Notes under the pieces: model-generated
Databases searched by the model: none
Told to the model about the DNA's origin: nothing
What the model saw: the letters and a program-made list of their open reading frames with translations, nothing else
Part shown: positions 52,633-61,096 of the stretch, one piece after another
Layout: the number at the start of each line of letters is the position of its first letter
How positions within the stretch are numbered: position 1 is the stretch's first letter
Assembly (NCBI GenBank): GCA_965247565.1
Contig: CBDFHF010000002.1
Span: forward strand, 124,001 to 188,000
Reading direction: 5' to 3'
DNA length: 64,000 bases
DNA from: CBDFHF01 sp965247565
GTDB lineage: Bacteria > Pseudomonadota > Gammaproteobacteria > Methylococcales > Methylomonadaceae
Program-made: the position numbers and the translations under genes

Positions 52633-55485
52633 CTACAGCGTCCAGTGGATTATAAACAAATCTTCGGTCATCGTGCTTTGATTCAACTTACTTTCCAATT
52701 GCTCTATGAGCGTTTCGCGCCGTTGATCTATTTCATCTTGACGGTCAAACAATTCTTTCCGCTGTTTATTACGTAAGCGTTCTAGCTCCTGTTGTTGCTT
52801 TTGGAGCGCTAACTTTTCTTCCAGTGTTGGTGCTATTTTGGCGTTACGTCTGACTTCCTTGATTTGTTGATCGGTTTCTTTGATATTTTGCTCAAGCCCA
52901 TATTTCAAATCATCTGCCCAGTGATCCAGTTTGCTGACTTCCTCTTCAAAGAAGGTCAGGTTGCGGTTGTTGACCATTTTGATGATGTCGTTTTGGGCAT
53001 TGGTCAAGGATTGCTCAATCTGCTGATTGGCGTTGACGGTGCATGAAACACAATCTGATGCCGGCAATTGCATGATTTTTTGCGCTGTCTCCGCAGGGAG
53101 TATTTGTCCGTTTTCAGTGACGGCTGCAAACAGCAAATGATCTTCGCTACGATCTAATGCTTCAATGCTAAAACGCTGTAACTTTAGAACACCCGATTGA
53201 CCTAATAAGGACTCAATGACGCTGACTTTGGCACCATGCGCGGTATAGTCAAAAACGATGTGTGCAGAAGGCGTTGGCTGATTTTTTGCGGTTTCAAGCA
53301 CCCATTCACCGAGTGGATGGTTAAGGCGGTAGACATGCGCGTTAACGCTAGCAGGATTTTGTTTTTGACTACGGGCAATCAGTTGGTAGACACCTAATGG
53401 TGCTTCGCTAATGACATTGTGCTGAAGCTGAAAGCGGTGGTGTGGTTCGTAAAACTGCGCGTAAGACTTGAGTTGGTGTTGCGTAACAGCCCAGAACCAG
53501 CGACTGATTTTATCCAGGCGTTGTTCTGCTTGATCCAACTGAAGTTTAAGTAGGTCGTGAATATCTTCATCAAAGTTTTCCAGCAGCTGTTGCCGGGTTT
53601 CCAGCATCTGCTTGCTGATGTCTATTTCCATTTCCTTTTGCAGCGCGGCAAAAGCGGCTTCTATTTGTTCGGTGCTGCGGCAGCTTTCATAAATGGCTTG
53701 TATGCGTTTTTCAAAATCAAGCCCGGATTCAATAGAACCTAAGACATCATCGGATGCGCCAAACACACCATCAAATAAATGGAATTTATCGGTTAACAGT
53801 TCCAGTACCCGTTGATCGGCATAGTTGCTTTGATTTAGGAAGTTGATAACGACCACATCAAATTTTTGTCCGTAACGATGGCAACGACCTATGCGCTGTT
53901 CTACGCGTTGCGGATTCCACGGCAAGTCGTAGTTGATGAGTAGCGAACAGAATTGCAGGTTGACACCTTCCGCACCGGCTTCAGTGGCAATCATGATTTC
54001 CGCATGGTGTTGGAAGTGGTCAATCAGCGCGGTTCTTCTGTCTATTTGCGGTGAACCGGTGATTTTGTCGGTGCCTTCATATTCCGCTAGCCATTGCTGA
54101 TAGATCAGCGTGGTTTCGGGACTGTTGTTTGTACCGCTAAAGGTGACCAACTGGCCGTCGTAACGATTGGCAGCGAGGTAGCGTTGTAGATATTCCTGCG
54201 TGCGTTTGGATTCGGTAAAGATAACCGCTTTACGCGGCGCACCCATTGCGGCCATTTGTTCAAAGCCTTGGTTTAAGGCAATGAGTAAGGCTTTGGCTTT
54301 ACTGTCGTCGCTGATTTTTTCCGCTTGTTCAATGAGCAGAGTCAGTTCAATAATTTCTTGATTAAGTTGTGCTTTGTTGATGACCTGTTCGGTATCGTCA
54401 ATGATTTCAGTATCCAGCTCTTCCAGATAATCGGTTTCCAAATCATCGTTTTCAATCAGTTCCGCAACTATATCAGTGTCGTCTGCCTGATCTGCTTCTA
54501 AGGCTTCCAAGCGGCGTTTGATGGTAATCAGGGTGTTATGAACTGCGTGAGTACTGGACGCTAACAGTTTGCGCAGTATTAGCCCTGTAAGGTGACGTTG
54601 TCGTTTCGGTAAGGCGTAACTGTCTTCGCGTTCAAGTAATGCCGTAATGCCGTTGTAGAGCTGCATCTCCGCATGTGACGGAGTGAACGGCACTGTTATG
54701 GCTTTGCGTTGGGTATAGCGGATGTATTCCAGCACCTGTTTACGCAAGGTGCGTTTTACAAAGCCCTTTAGACGGTCTTTCAGATGTCCTATGCCATCAG
54801 CGCCCATGTAATGCTGGCGAAACGATTTTTCATCACCGAATAAATGTTCGTCCAGTATCGTGGATAGGCCGTAAAGCTCTAACAGCGAATTTTGTAATGG
54901 CGTTGCCGTGAGCAGTAATTTTTGCCGTCCATACAAAGCCCGTTTTAACGCTTGGCCCATTTTGTTATTGGGACGATAGGCATTGCGCAATTTATGCGCT
55001 TCATCCATCACCACAAGATGCCAAGGTTCAATCACTAACGATTCTTCTAATCGTGCGGCAAAGTGATAGGACAGAATGTTGATGCAGTTATTGTTGAACG
55101 GGTTGTAGACACCTTGTTTCTTTAACTGTCGCCAAGTGTTGGCATCCAGAATTTGTGAAGGCAGGTTGAATTTGTCGCGCAACTCTTGCGCCCACTGCTT
55201 GCGTAACGAAGCAGGACAGATAATAAGCAAATTTCGTTTGCGTTCTGCCCAGTACTGGCAGAGCACTAAACCGGCTTCAATGGTTTTACCTAAACCCACT
55301 TCATCCGCAAGAATAACGCCTTTGTTTAACGGATTATTGAGCGCGAATAACGCCGCGTTGATTTGATGCGGATTAAGATCAACGGTCGCATCAAATAACG
55401 ATTGTGAAAGTCTATCAACATCGCCACCAGCACATTGCCGGGTTAGCTCGTAGGCATAGTATTTTGCGTGGTAATCAGTTATCAC
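52633..55485 (-). CDS. SNF2-family DNA helicase/translocase
   Basis: A DNA translocase of about 950 residues. I place the start at the GTG at 55485, which overlaps the TAG stop of the HTH gene (TAGTG) and gives MITDYHAKYYAYELTRQ, the common N-terminus of this helicase group; the frame is open to a TTG at 55554. Motifs: Q-region DLNPHQINAALFAL, Walker A ADEVGLGKTIEAG, motif II VVMDEAHKLRN, motif III LLLTATPLQNS, motif V-VI TEAGAEGVNLQ and PQRVEQRIGRCHRYGQ. Long coiled-coil parts follow (about 580-700 and 850-930). This RapA-like branch occurs in defence loci. Function here is inferred. Confidence 0.9.
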   Translation of the reverse strand: MITDYHAKYYAYELTRQCAGGDVDRLSQSLFDATVDLNPHQINAALFALNNPLNKGVILADEVGLGKTIEAGLVLCQYWAERKRNLLIICPASLRKQWAQELRDKFNLPSQILDANTWRQLKKQGVYNPFNNNCINILSYHFAARLEESLVIEPWHLVVMDEAHKLRNAYRPNNKMGQALKRALYGRQKLLLTATPLQNSLLELYGLSTILDEHLFGDEKSFRQHYMGADGIGHLKDRLKGFVKRTLRKQVLEYIRYTQRKAITVPFTPSHAEMQLYNGITALLEREDSYALPKRQRHLTGLILRKLLASSTHAVHNTLITIKRRLEALEADQADDTDIVAELIENDDLETDYLEELDTEIIDDTEQVINKAQLNQEIIELTLLIEQAEKISDDSKAKALLIALNQGFEQMAAMGAPRKAVIFTESKRTQEYLQRYLAANRYDGQLVTFSGTNNSPETTLIYQQWLAEYEGTDKITGSPQIDRRTALIDHFQHHAEIMIATEAGAEGVNLQFCSLLINYDLPWNPQRVEQRIGRCHRYGQKFDVVVINFLNQSNYADQRVLELLTDKFHLFDGVFGASDDVLGSIESGLDFEKRIQAIYESCRSTEQIEAAFAALQKEMEIDISKQMLETRQQLLENFDEDIHDLLKLQLDQAEQRLDKISRWFWAVTQHQLKSYAQFYEPHHRFQLQHNVISEAPLGVYQLIARSQKQNPASVNAHVYRLNHPLGEWVLETAKNQPTPSAHIVFDYTAHGAKVSVIESLLGQSGVLKLQRFSIEALDRSEDHLLFAAVTENGQILPAETAQKIMQLPASDCVSCTVNANQQIEQSLTNAQNDIIKMVNNRNLTFFEEEVSKLDHWADDLKYGLEQNIKETDQQIKEVRRNAKIAPTLEEKLALQKQQQELERLRNKQRKELFDRQDEIDQRRETLIEQLESKLNQSTMTEDLFIIHWTL

Positions 55486-55670
55486 TATCCGCCTGTCCGT
55501 TGATTTGATTGTTGCTCGATCCACTGTTCCAGAGTGTCTTTGCGGAAGCGCCAAGAACCACCTACCTTAAACGCAGGAATATCGCCGCTTGCAGCCAGCC
55601 TATAAACTGTGCGCTCGTTTACCTTGAGGTAGGCAGCTACTTCTTTAATGGTGAGTATTGTGTCATCCAT
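55485..55670 (-). CDS. Excisionase-like helix-turn-helix protein (HTH_17)
   Basis: A 61-residue MerR-like protein: LTIKEVAAYLKVNERTVYRL forms the helix-turn-helix, followed by the wing IPAFKVGGSWRFRKDTLEQW. Proteins of this type are used as excisionases or as operon regulators. Here it precedes the SNF2 helicase gene in a tight overlap and is the first gene of the operon, so a regulator role is likely. No integrase is present in the window. Confidence 0.88.
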   Translation of the reverse strand: MDDTILTIKEVAAYLKVNERTVYRLAASGDIPAFKVGGSWRFRKDTLEQWIEQQSNQRTGG

Positions 55671-55770
55671 ATCAGCATAAACGGATAATTTGACAAATGC
55701 CTACATGTTACCAAGTTCGCATTTCTATTAATGAATCGCCACATTTTTTACAAATCGGCTTAGGCTCAAA

Positions 55771-58323
55771 CTAAAACGCATAACTCCAGGTTGCTGACAG
55801 TGCACCTTCACGTTCCAGTTGATAGCCATTAACATCATCAGATACTGGTTGTAGCCATTCAAAGCTGAGGCGATTGCCTTGTAAACTGCCGTTGGGTAAA
55901 ACCGCATCAATACCAAAGCCGACATCCCAGTAGTGTCCACCGTAACTGTTAGAATAATCCATCGTACCAATTTTGTGATAAGCACCCTGGTATTCATGTT
56001 GCAATTGACCTTGAATGGTATAAACACCGCGCACAGAACCGGAAAGCCAGTCGAGCAATTTATAGCTACCCCAGGCTGTAGTTTGCAGAATGTCGCCAAA
56101 GGAAAAACCGGATGAGTTCTTATCTTCAAGCCGAGTTGTGCCGCTTATTTGTGCGCCCCATGACCAACTATCCTGTTGTCCGGTGTAAGTCATGCTGGGC
56201 TTGAAGTCCCAGGTACCGCTGCCCAGTTGCATGCCGTAATGGATAAAGCCTAACTCCTGGCGGTGGGAGTCTCTGAGCTTTATACCAACGTCGCCAGTCG
56301 GCGCGCTAAGACCAAGGGTGGCGTGAATATGATGTTGCTGGTTATCAAACAGTTTAAACAAGGCATACAGGCCGGTGTCGCCAATTCCTCCGGTAGTATG
56401 TTCATGGTCGGCATGCTGCACGGCGGCGTCTGTTGCCGGGTCATTCAGGCTGTCAACGCTGGGTGCGCCAGACAATGGCCGCATAGTCATATGCATGTCT
56501 ACAAACTGTGGCATGAGCATTAAAGTTAGCCAGTCGGTTGGTGCGTACATCAGGTCGAGCATGTGCATGTGCATGCTCATATCGTTGGGCGTTACATAAC
56601 AGGATTGATTGTTGCAAGCATTTGAAACTAGGATTTGATCGGCGACAGCAGAGGTTCCTCGTAACATGTCGCCAGCCTGATTCCCATACATATAGCGATA
56701 GCCCAACATCATATTGCCAGCTTGCGGGAGCATGTGATCAAACATTACACCTGCCGGTGCATGGGTGCTGTGCTGGTGGTGATTGTGTGGATGAGAGTTG
56801 TCGCCCCTAGTAGACAAAGCCGATAAATCAACCTTGAGTGCCGCATTCACCATGTAATAGTTAAAATCGGCATAGCTAGCCTCACCGCCGCCACCGAGTT
56901 TTAGATCGCCGGCATGAGTATAATATTCCGCACCGGCTTCAATGCTGATGCCTTTAGCAAATTCTTTGCTGACGGTGACCCCGCCACTGAGTGCACCATA
57001 ACCTGATAAGCGGTGGTCGCTGGAATAATGACTGGGCAACAGTTTAGGATTGTAAGGCGTTACCAGCAGTTTGCCGCTGGCATCTTGCGATACTTTACTG
57101 GCCGCCTGGTGTGAGATCAGATAGGGCTGATAGAAACTAGCCGCATCCTGCGAGTAATATCGAATTCTGGGCGTGATGGTCCAACCATGAGATAGCGGTT
57201 GTGCCCAATCTGCTTCAAACGTATGGGCATCAATGCCCCAGTCGTCACTAAAAAATCGATAATCAAAATGCAGTGCCGCATCTATCGCGCTGATGTGTTG
57301 TACATAGCGTAGGTTCATATTCCATTGATTACGTTCATCCGGACGATTTTCCAGAAAAGCTCGGGTTTCACCGGTTAACTCGCCGGAACTGCCGGGTGTT
57401 TGCAGGGGATCAATAAATGCAACTGTCATCAATTTATAAGGATTTGCCAGATAACCCGTGCTGCGCGTATAGCCGATGCTGGTTTCAAGCAAGGCGTCTT
57501 TATTGATAACTTGAGTTAGACCGAGCGAACTTGCCCAATCTTGCCGTGCACCGTGCAGTATTTTCGCGCCGCCAGTTTGCAGTTCCACACGGTTATTGAA
57601 TGTGCTGGTTTCGATGTAGGGCGCAGCATCATGATCTAATCTGGCCGAAGTGTCGCTGGCGGTAAAGCTTAATCCCAAGTTAACACTGGTACGCTTATGG
57701 TTAAGATCCAAACGTCCACCGAGATTGCCAAATCCGGACTCGTAATCGTTTTCTAGAGAAATACCGCCGCCTGCATTAATAGACGCCTCATCCCAGTCAT
57801 AGCTGAGCTTGACGTCCCCTTGCTTGCGGGTTTCCGGAGATGCAGAAGAAAGCGTATGGACTAATTGCTGATCTTTACTGAATTTGCTGGTGTTGGGGTC
57901 TTGAGTAAGTGGGTTGTTGTGCTTGTCGAAAAAAACTCGGGTGTTTTGCAAAAACGGAGTAGCTCCGGCAATTACACCACCTTCTCGGTTGCCTTCAAAC
58001 GATAGCGGGGCCGTAGTAACAGGGGTTGCGCCGCTCCAGGTATCTTGAATAACATTAAATGCCAATTTTATACGGTCAGATAGTTTGACTTTCGCAGTGC
58101 CTTGCAAACTTTCGACTTCAATCGGGTTAAAACGGCTTTGAGTATTGTAGAGTTGTCTATCACCTTCCTGGTAATGACCGTATTGAAAGCTAATTTCTTC
58201 GTCTGCGGCTTGCGCTCCTTGCGCTAGTAAGCCGGGTAAAGCAAGAGCGGCAAGGGTTAATGCCTGTAGCGAAGGGCTTCTTTGTTCTAGCGACAGCCTT
58301 TTTTTTGATCTAGTAACAACCAC
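55771..58323 (-). CDS. DUF3570 outer-membrane protein fused to a Met/His-rich barrel-like domain
   Basis: An 850-residue exported protein with two parts. A signal peptide (about 10-42; LTLAALALPGLLAQGAQAA) precedes a DUF3570 beta-barrel domain (about 45-515; RIKLAFNVIQDTWSGATP, then repeated amphipathic strands). A His-rich hinge (HPHNHHQHSTHAP, about 522-535) leads into a second domain with GVMFDHMLPQAGNMMLGY, YVTPNDMSMHMHMLDLMYAP and FVDMHMTMRPL, the pattern of transporter-annotated barrels, and ends in aromatic GALSATWSYAF as outer-membrane proteins do. The Met/His clusters suggest copper or other metal binding. Start taken as the GTG at 58323, overlapping the DUF4266 gene. Function unknown. 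Confidence 0.82.
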   Translation of the reverse strand: MVVTRSKKRLSLEQRSPSLQALTLAALALPGLLAQGAQAADEEISFQYGHYQEGDRQLYNTQSRFNPIEVESLQGTAKVKLSDRIKLAFNVIQDTWSGATPVTTAPLSFEGNREGGVIAGATPFLQNTRVFFDKHNNPLTQDPNTSKFSKDQQLVHTLSSASPETRKQGDVKLSYDWDEASINAGGGISLENDYESGFGNLGGRLDLNHKRTSVNLGLSFTASDTSARLDHDAAPYIETSTFNNRVELQTGGAKILHGARQDWASSLGLTQVINKDALLETSIGYTRSTGYLANPYKLMTVAFIDPLQTPGSSGELTGETRAFLENRPDERNQWNMNLRYVQHISAIDAALHFDYRFFSDDWGIDAHTFEADWAQPLSHGWTITPRIRYYSQDAASFYQPYLISHQAASKVSQDASGKLLVTPYNPKLLPSHYSSDHRLSGYGALSGGVTVSKEFAKGISIEAGAEYYTHAGDLKLGGGGEASYADFNYYMVNAALKVDLSALSTRGDNSHPHNHHQHSTHAPAGVMFDHMLPQAGNMMLGYRYMYGNQAGDMLRGTSAVADQILVSNACNNQSCYVTPNDMSMHMHMLDLMYAPTDWLTLMLMPQFVDMHMTMRPLSGAPSVDSLNDPATDAAVQHADHEHTTGGIGDTGLYALFKLFDNQQHHIHATLGLSAPTGDVGIKLRDSHRQELGFIHYGMQLGSGTWDFKPSMTYTGQQDSWSWGAQISGTTRLEDKNSSGFSFGDILQTTAWGSYKLLDWLSGSVRGVYTIQGQLQHEYQGAYHKIGTMDYSNSYGGHYWDVGFGIDAVLPNGSLQGNRLSFEWLQPVSDDVNGYQLEREGALSATWSYAF

Positions 58324-58531
58324 AGCCGCCTCCACCCGCAGAACTGCCGCCGTTAGCGGCTTCACGACTGCCATAGTTATGCGCACGTAAGCTGCTTTGC
58401 ATGGGGTAGGGGTCAAGTGCCATGTGTGGTTTCGCTAGTGTGCCGCGCTCCCACGGCTGCACAGAAGTACATGCGGGCAAATTTAACAATAAGGTAAAAA
58501 ACAGTACGTAAACCGATTTTGATTTTAGCAT
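58310..58531 (-). CDS. DUF4266 small lipoprotein
   Basis: A 73-residue protein with a lipoprotein signal (LFFTLLLNLPACTSV; lipobox LPAC, Cys near 21). The conserved core is VQPWERGTLAKPHMALDP and a Gly-rich C-terminus ending GGGGCGCY, the mark of DUF4266. DUF4266 genes are regularly found before DUF3570 genes, often with ApbE and thioredoxin-like genes, and may take part in extracytoplasmic maturation or electron transfer; no function is proven. Here ApbE and thioredoxin genes are missing. Its end overlaps the DUF3570 start by 14 bases. Confidence 0.88.
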   Translation of the reverse strand: MLKSKSVYVLFFTLLLNLPACTSVQPWERGTLAKPHMALDPYPMQSSLRAHNYGSREAANGGSSAGGGGCGCY

Positions 58532-58593
58532 TCAGTTTTGGCTTGTTTTTAGCAAGGTTGTGACTTTGTGGCGATCATAGACGAGCAGGCTTT

Positions 58594-59028
58594 TTAATTT
58601 TTTAGCTCAATGTTTTGGATAGCTGTATCGGTATGTTCATTGCCACCGGACTTGCAGTGATATTGAAAAGAGTATTTCGCTAGACCGGCTTTAGATTTGG
58701 CAAAAGTGACGTGATAAGTACCATCTCCCTCATTGATTTGCATGCCTTGGCTGGCTAATTTGTCAGTGTTTTTGGGGTCGGTGGTGCTTTTGGCAATGGT
58801 ATTTTTACTTATTTGCGCGCTGATTATCGGTGTCGTGGATTTGCCTTTGCCTTTGCCTTTGACTTCCAGATAGAGATAAGCGCTACCGGCACCACAAGTG
58901 ATTTGGTAATAATGAGTTGCAGAGGCTCTAGTTGCCAGAATGCCGCCACCGTCATGCGCATAAGCAGTTGCCGAATAGATAAAAGTAGCAAAAAAAACGG
59001 CTAAAAGCTTCTTGATAAAGTGGTTCAT
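58594..59028 (-). CDS. Secreted protein of unknown function, one-domain paralogue
   Basis: A 144-residue exported protein. A signal peptide (LLAVFFATFIYSATAYA) precedes HDGGG and a domain with SATHYYQITCGAGSAYLYLE, a Lys/Gly repeat VKGKGKGKS, then DGTYHVTFAKSKAG and YSFQYHCKSGG. Two Cys flank the domain (ITC and YHC). The same plan, ATDFYQLTC and RYEYQC, occurs twice in the next gene upstream, so the two are paralogues. I do not recognise a family. It follows that gene by 12 bases, so they share a transcript. Confidence 0.75.
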   Translation of the reverse strand: MNHFIKKLLAVFFATFIYSATAYAHDGGGILATRASATHYYQITCGAGSAYLYLEVKGKGKGKSTTPIISAQISKNTIAKSTTDPKNTDKLASQGMQINEGDGTYHVTFAKSKAGLAKYSFQYHCKSGGNEHTDTAIQNIELKN

Positions 59029-59040
59029 GAAATGCTCTCC

Positions 59041-59901
59041 CTATTGATTTTGTAGCAGCGTGACTGTGGGCTCACCGACATCCACGTTGTTGTTACTTAA
59101 GCAATTGAATCGGAAGCTATACAACTTGGCATTATCCAATGCTGCATTGGTGCCGGTGTGGTTAACCGTCAAAAAATAATCGCCGCGGCCACCATCGACC
59201 TGAATAGCCTCGCTGTAGCTATCATCACCATTAGCATCCGTTGCGTTGGCCGCATAAACTTGGGTATTGGTCGGATCGTACTGATCTCTTCTGGTCAATT
59301 GCGCATTCAACACTTGAGCGGATGCAGTCAGTTTTGTAGGCACACTGACATTGGTTAACTTGACGTAGAGTTTATCGACTTCAGTAGCTGGGTTTTTTTT
59401 AGCGGAACAATTCACTGAAAATTTGGCGGATGTAGGTTTTGCTGTGGTGCCATTTTTTATGGTTTTTTTGGAGGATGTTCCCGCTTTGCTTGAACCATCA
59501 GTGTATAAACATTGATATTCATATCGATACGACTGAGCCTTTTTAAGCTCCAGATTGGTGTTTTTAGTATCTACCGTAATCGTATACTTTCCGCTGCCAC
59601 CTTGCAGAGTAAGCTCTGCTGTCGTAGTTGCCACCACTCCATGCGCCTCAGTCGTTGAAATATTTTTTTTGCTCAAGCGAAAATTTAATAGCTGCGGCGC
59701 GGGCTGCACAATCGCTGATTGATCGAGTATCTGTAAGTCAGCATGTGCTGTATTCGCAGGACAGGTTAACTGGTAGAAGTCGGTTGCGCCAATGTTATTT
59801 GCCAAATCCTGGCTCTCAGATTCATAGGCTATGGCAACGCTATGGGTGCCCAATAACAACAAAGCTACAAAAATACTGCGATTTAAAAACTTAATTTCCA
59901 T
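59041..59901 (-). CDS. Secreted protein of unknown function, two-domain paralogue
   Basis: A 286-residue exported protein: signal peptide (SIFVALLLLGTHSVAIA), then domain one (about 38-140; ATDFYQLTCPANTAHADL, GSGKYTITVDTKNTN, YRYEYQCLYTDG) and domain two (about 155-280; FSVNCSAKKNPATEVDKLYV, GRGDYFLTVNHTGTN, YSFRFNCLSNN). Each unit has an early and a late Cys and a GxGxYxxTV motif, and resembles the single unit of the following gene. This looks like a duplication of an Ig-like or beta-sandwich unit. Function unknown; the operon context with DUF4266/DUF3570 genes suggests an exported surface or metal-related role. Confidence 0.75.
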   Translation of the reverse strand: MEIKFLNRSIFVALLLLGTHSVAIAYESESQDLANNIGATDFYQLTCPANTAHADLQILDQSAIVQPAPQLLNFRLSKKNISTTEAHGVVATTTAELTLQGGSGKYTITVDTKNTNLELKKAQSYRYEYQCLYTDGSSKAGTSSKKTIKNGTTAKPTSAKFSVNCSAKKNPATEVDKLYVKLTNVSVPTKLTASAQVLNAQLTRRDQYDPTNTQVYAANATDANGDDSYSEAIQVDGGRGDYFLTVNHTGTNAALDNAKLYSFRFNCLSNNNVDVGEPTVTLLQNQ

Positions 59902-59997
59902 GACATGGCTCTTTCATCTTAACTTTTGCGCAAAAACAGGACGATCCATAAAGACATTTGCCATTGGTTTTCCGGCAAATGTCTTGGCATAGCTTTT

Positions 59998-60786
59998 TTA
60001 TTTGTTCCAGTATTTTTTTATCGGCATGTTGGCGTCAATATCCGCATCTGACGCCCAAATGGAGTACTCCTTATCATTGCCGTTAGCACAGCTTGCATCT
60101 GGTGCTGCTGTGTTGGTTAGAGTCAGTGTCGGGGTATGGTCTTTTCCGTAAGCAGCGGTGGCAAATTTAGCGGTTAAATTGGGGAACCAAAGATTTGCAG
60201 AACCGAGTTCAGGTCCGTTCGATTTAAATTTAAGTTTGCAAATTTCAGCCGCAGCAATTTTGATTTTGACCGATTTGATACACGCTGAAGGTTTAAAAAA
60301 CACGGATTTAGTGCTGAATGGGACAAGGCCATTTAACTTCATGTCCAGTTTACCTTTTATGCCTTCAAACCCTATGACGTTGCCAGATGAATCGGTTTTT
60401 TCTTTTTGTTTGCTAAACACATCATTGTTTTGGATCAGGTCAGCAAAACCAGCCAAGCTTGTCCAAGGTGTTCCTCCGGCTGATTTTAACAGTAAATCTG
60501 CTACCGTTAGATTCGGAACCACAGTATCCGCGCCGTCCTTAATGATTGGATTCACCGTCGGAAACACCACACTTTGTGCGACTACAGGTGTTAAATCTTC
60601 ACCCTTTGAGTTCCTGCAGCCATGAAATATAACCAGATTGTTATAAACCACGCCGCTACCGGTAGCCGGTACATCAATATTTTTTTGTACTGCAGTGTGC
60701 GCAAAAGTCTGTTGTCCCAAGGTGCAGCCCATGGCAAGGATTAGGACATTTAAAGTTTGTTTTTTGAGGTTTATAGAAGTTAACAT
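59998..60786 (-). CDS. Secreted protein of unknown function
   Basis: About 262 residues from the ATG at 60786, which has AGGAG upstream; an earlier ATG (60840) is unlikely. A signal peptide (TLNVLILAMGCTLGQQTFA) ends before HTAVQKNIDVPATGSG. The mature part has VVYNNLVIFHGC, KSVFFKPSACIKSVKIKIAAAEIC and GPELGSANLWFP, five Cys, and charged/aromatic end PIKKYWNK. No known family is recognised. It is the first gene of the minus-strand exported-protein group and faces the cytochrome cd1-type operon across a 310-base region, so it may share its regulation. Confidence 0.72.
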   Translation of the reverse strand: MLTSINLKKQTLNVLILAMGCTLGQQTFAHTAVQKNIDVPATGSGVVYNNLVIFHGCRNSKGEDLTPVVAQSVVFPTVNPIIKDGADTVVPNLTVADLLLKSAGGTPWTSLAGFADLIQNNDVFSKQKEKTDSSGNVIGFEGIKGKLDMKLNGLVPFSTKSVFFKPSACIKSVKIKIAAAEICKLKFKSNGPELGSANLWFPNLTAKFATAAYGKDHTPTLTLTNTAAPDASCANGNDKEYSIWASDADIDANMPIKKYWNK

Positions 60787-61096
60787 GCGCGCTCCTGATG
60801 AGTCGGTTGCTGATGAATATTGGAAAGTTAAAATCATCATATTAGCGGCTAATTGAGTTATTGCCTATGCCGAGTTGCTTTTTCAGAAAAATAAGATCAG
60901 GAAATCGTCATGATTCACTGTGAAAGACAAAGGGAACAAGAAGTTACCGAGTTTCTTACCTTTAACCATCTGCTCTCTGTGCGCTCTTGTTTACTTCATA
61001 AATACAAACTGGCTGTGAAAAATCTTAAGTCATCCAGCTTGAGCTTTTTGGTAACACAGGATAATATTGATTCAACACTACTTGGAGAAAATAACA
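60787..61096. other. Divergent region before the cytochrome cd1-type operon
   Basis: About 310 bases between divergent genes. A plus-strand frame (60910-61182) runs through it but overlaps the cytochrome gene in another frame and lacks a signal or family features, so I leave it out. GGAG before the ATG at 61097 is the ribosome-binding site. No promoter was clear enough to call. Confidence 0.45.

Noticed and set aside
55485..55554. TTG start (55554) for the SNF2 helicase
   Set aside because: It would overlap the HTH gene by 70 bases; the GTG at 55485 gives the usual N-terminus and a TAGTG junction.
45195..55670. DISARM defence system
   Set aside because: An SNF2 helicase and methyltransferase are present, but no DUF1998 (DrmB) or phospholipase D (DrmC) gene.
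55485..55670. Excisionase of an integrative element or prophage
   Set aside because: No integrase, attachment-site repeats or phage genes are seen; its place at the head of the defence operon fits a regulator.
58324..58416. Upstream start of the DUF3570 gene at 58416
   Set aside because: The extra 31 residues lie within the DUF4266 gene and precede the signal peptide; the GTG at 58323 fits better.
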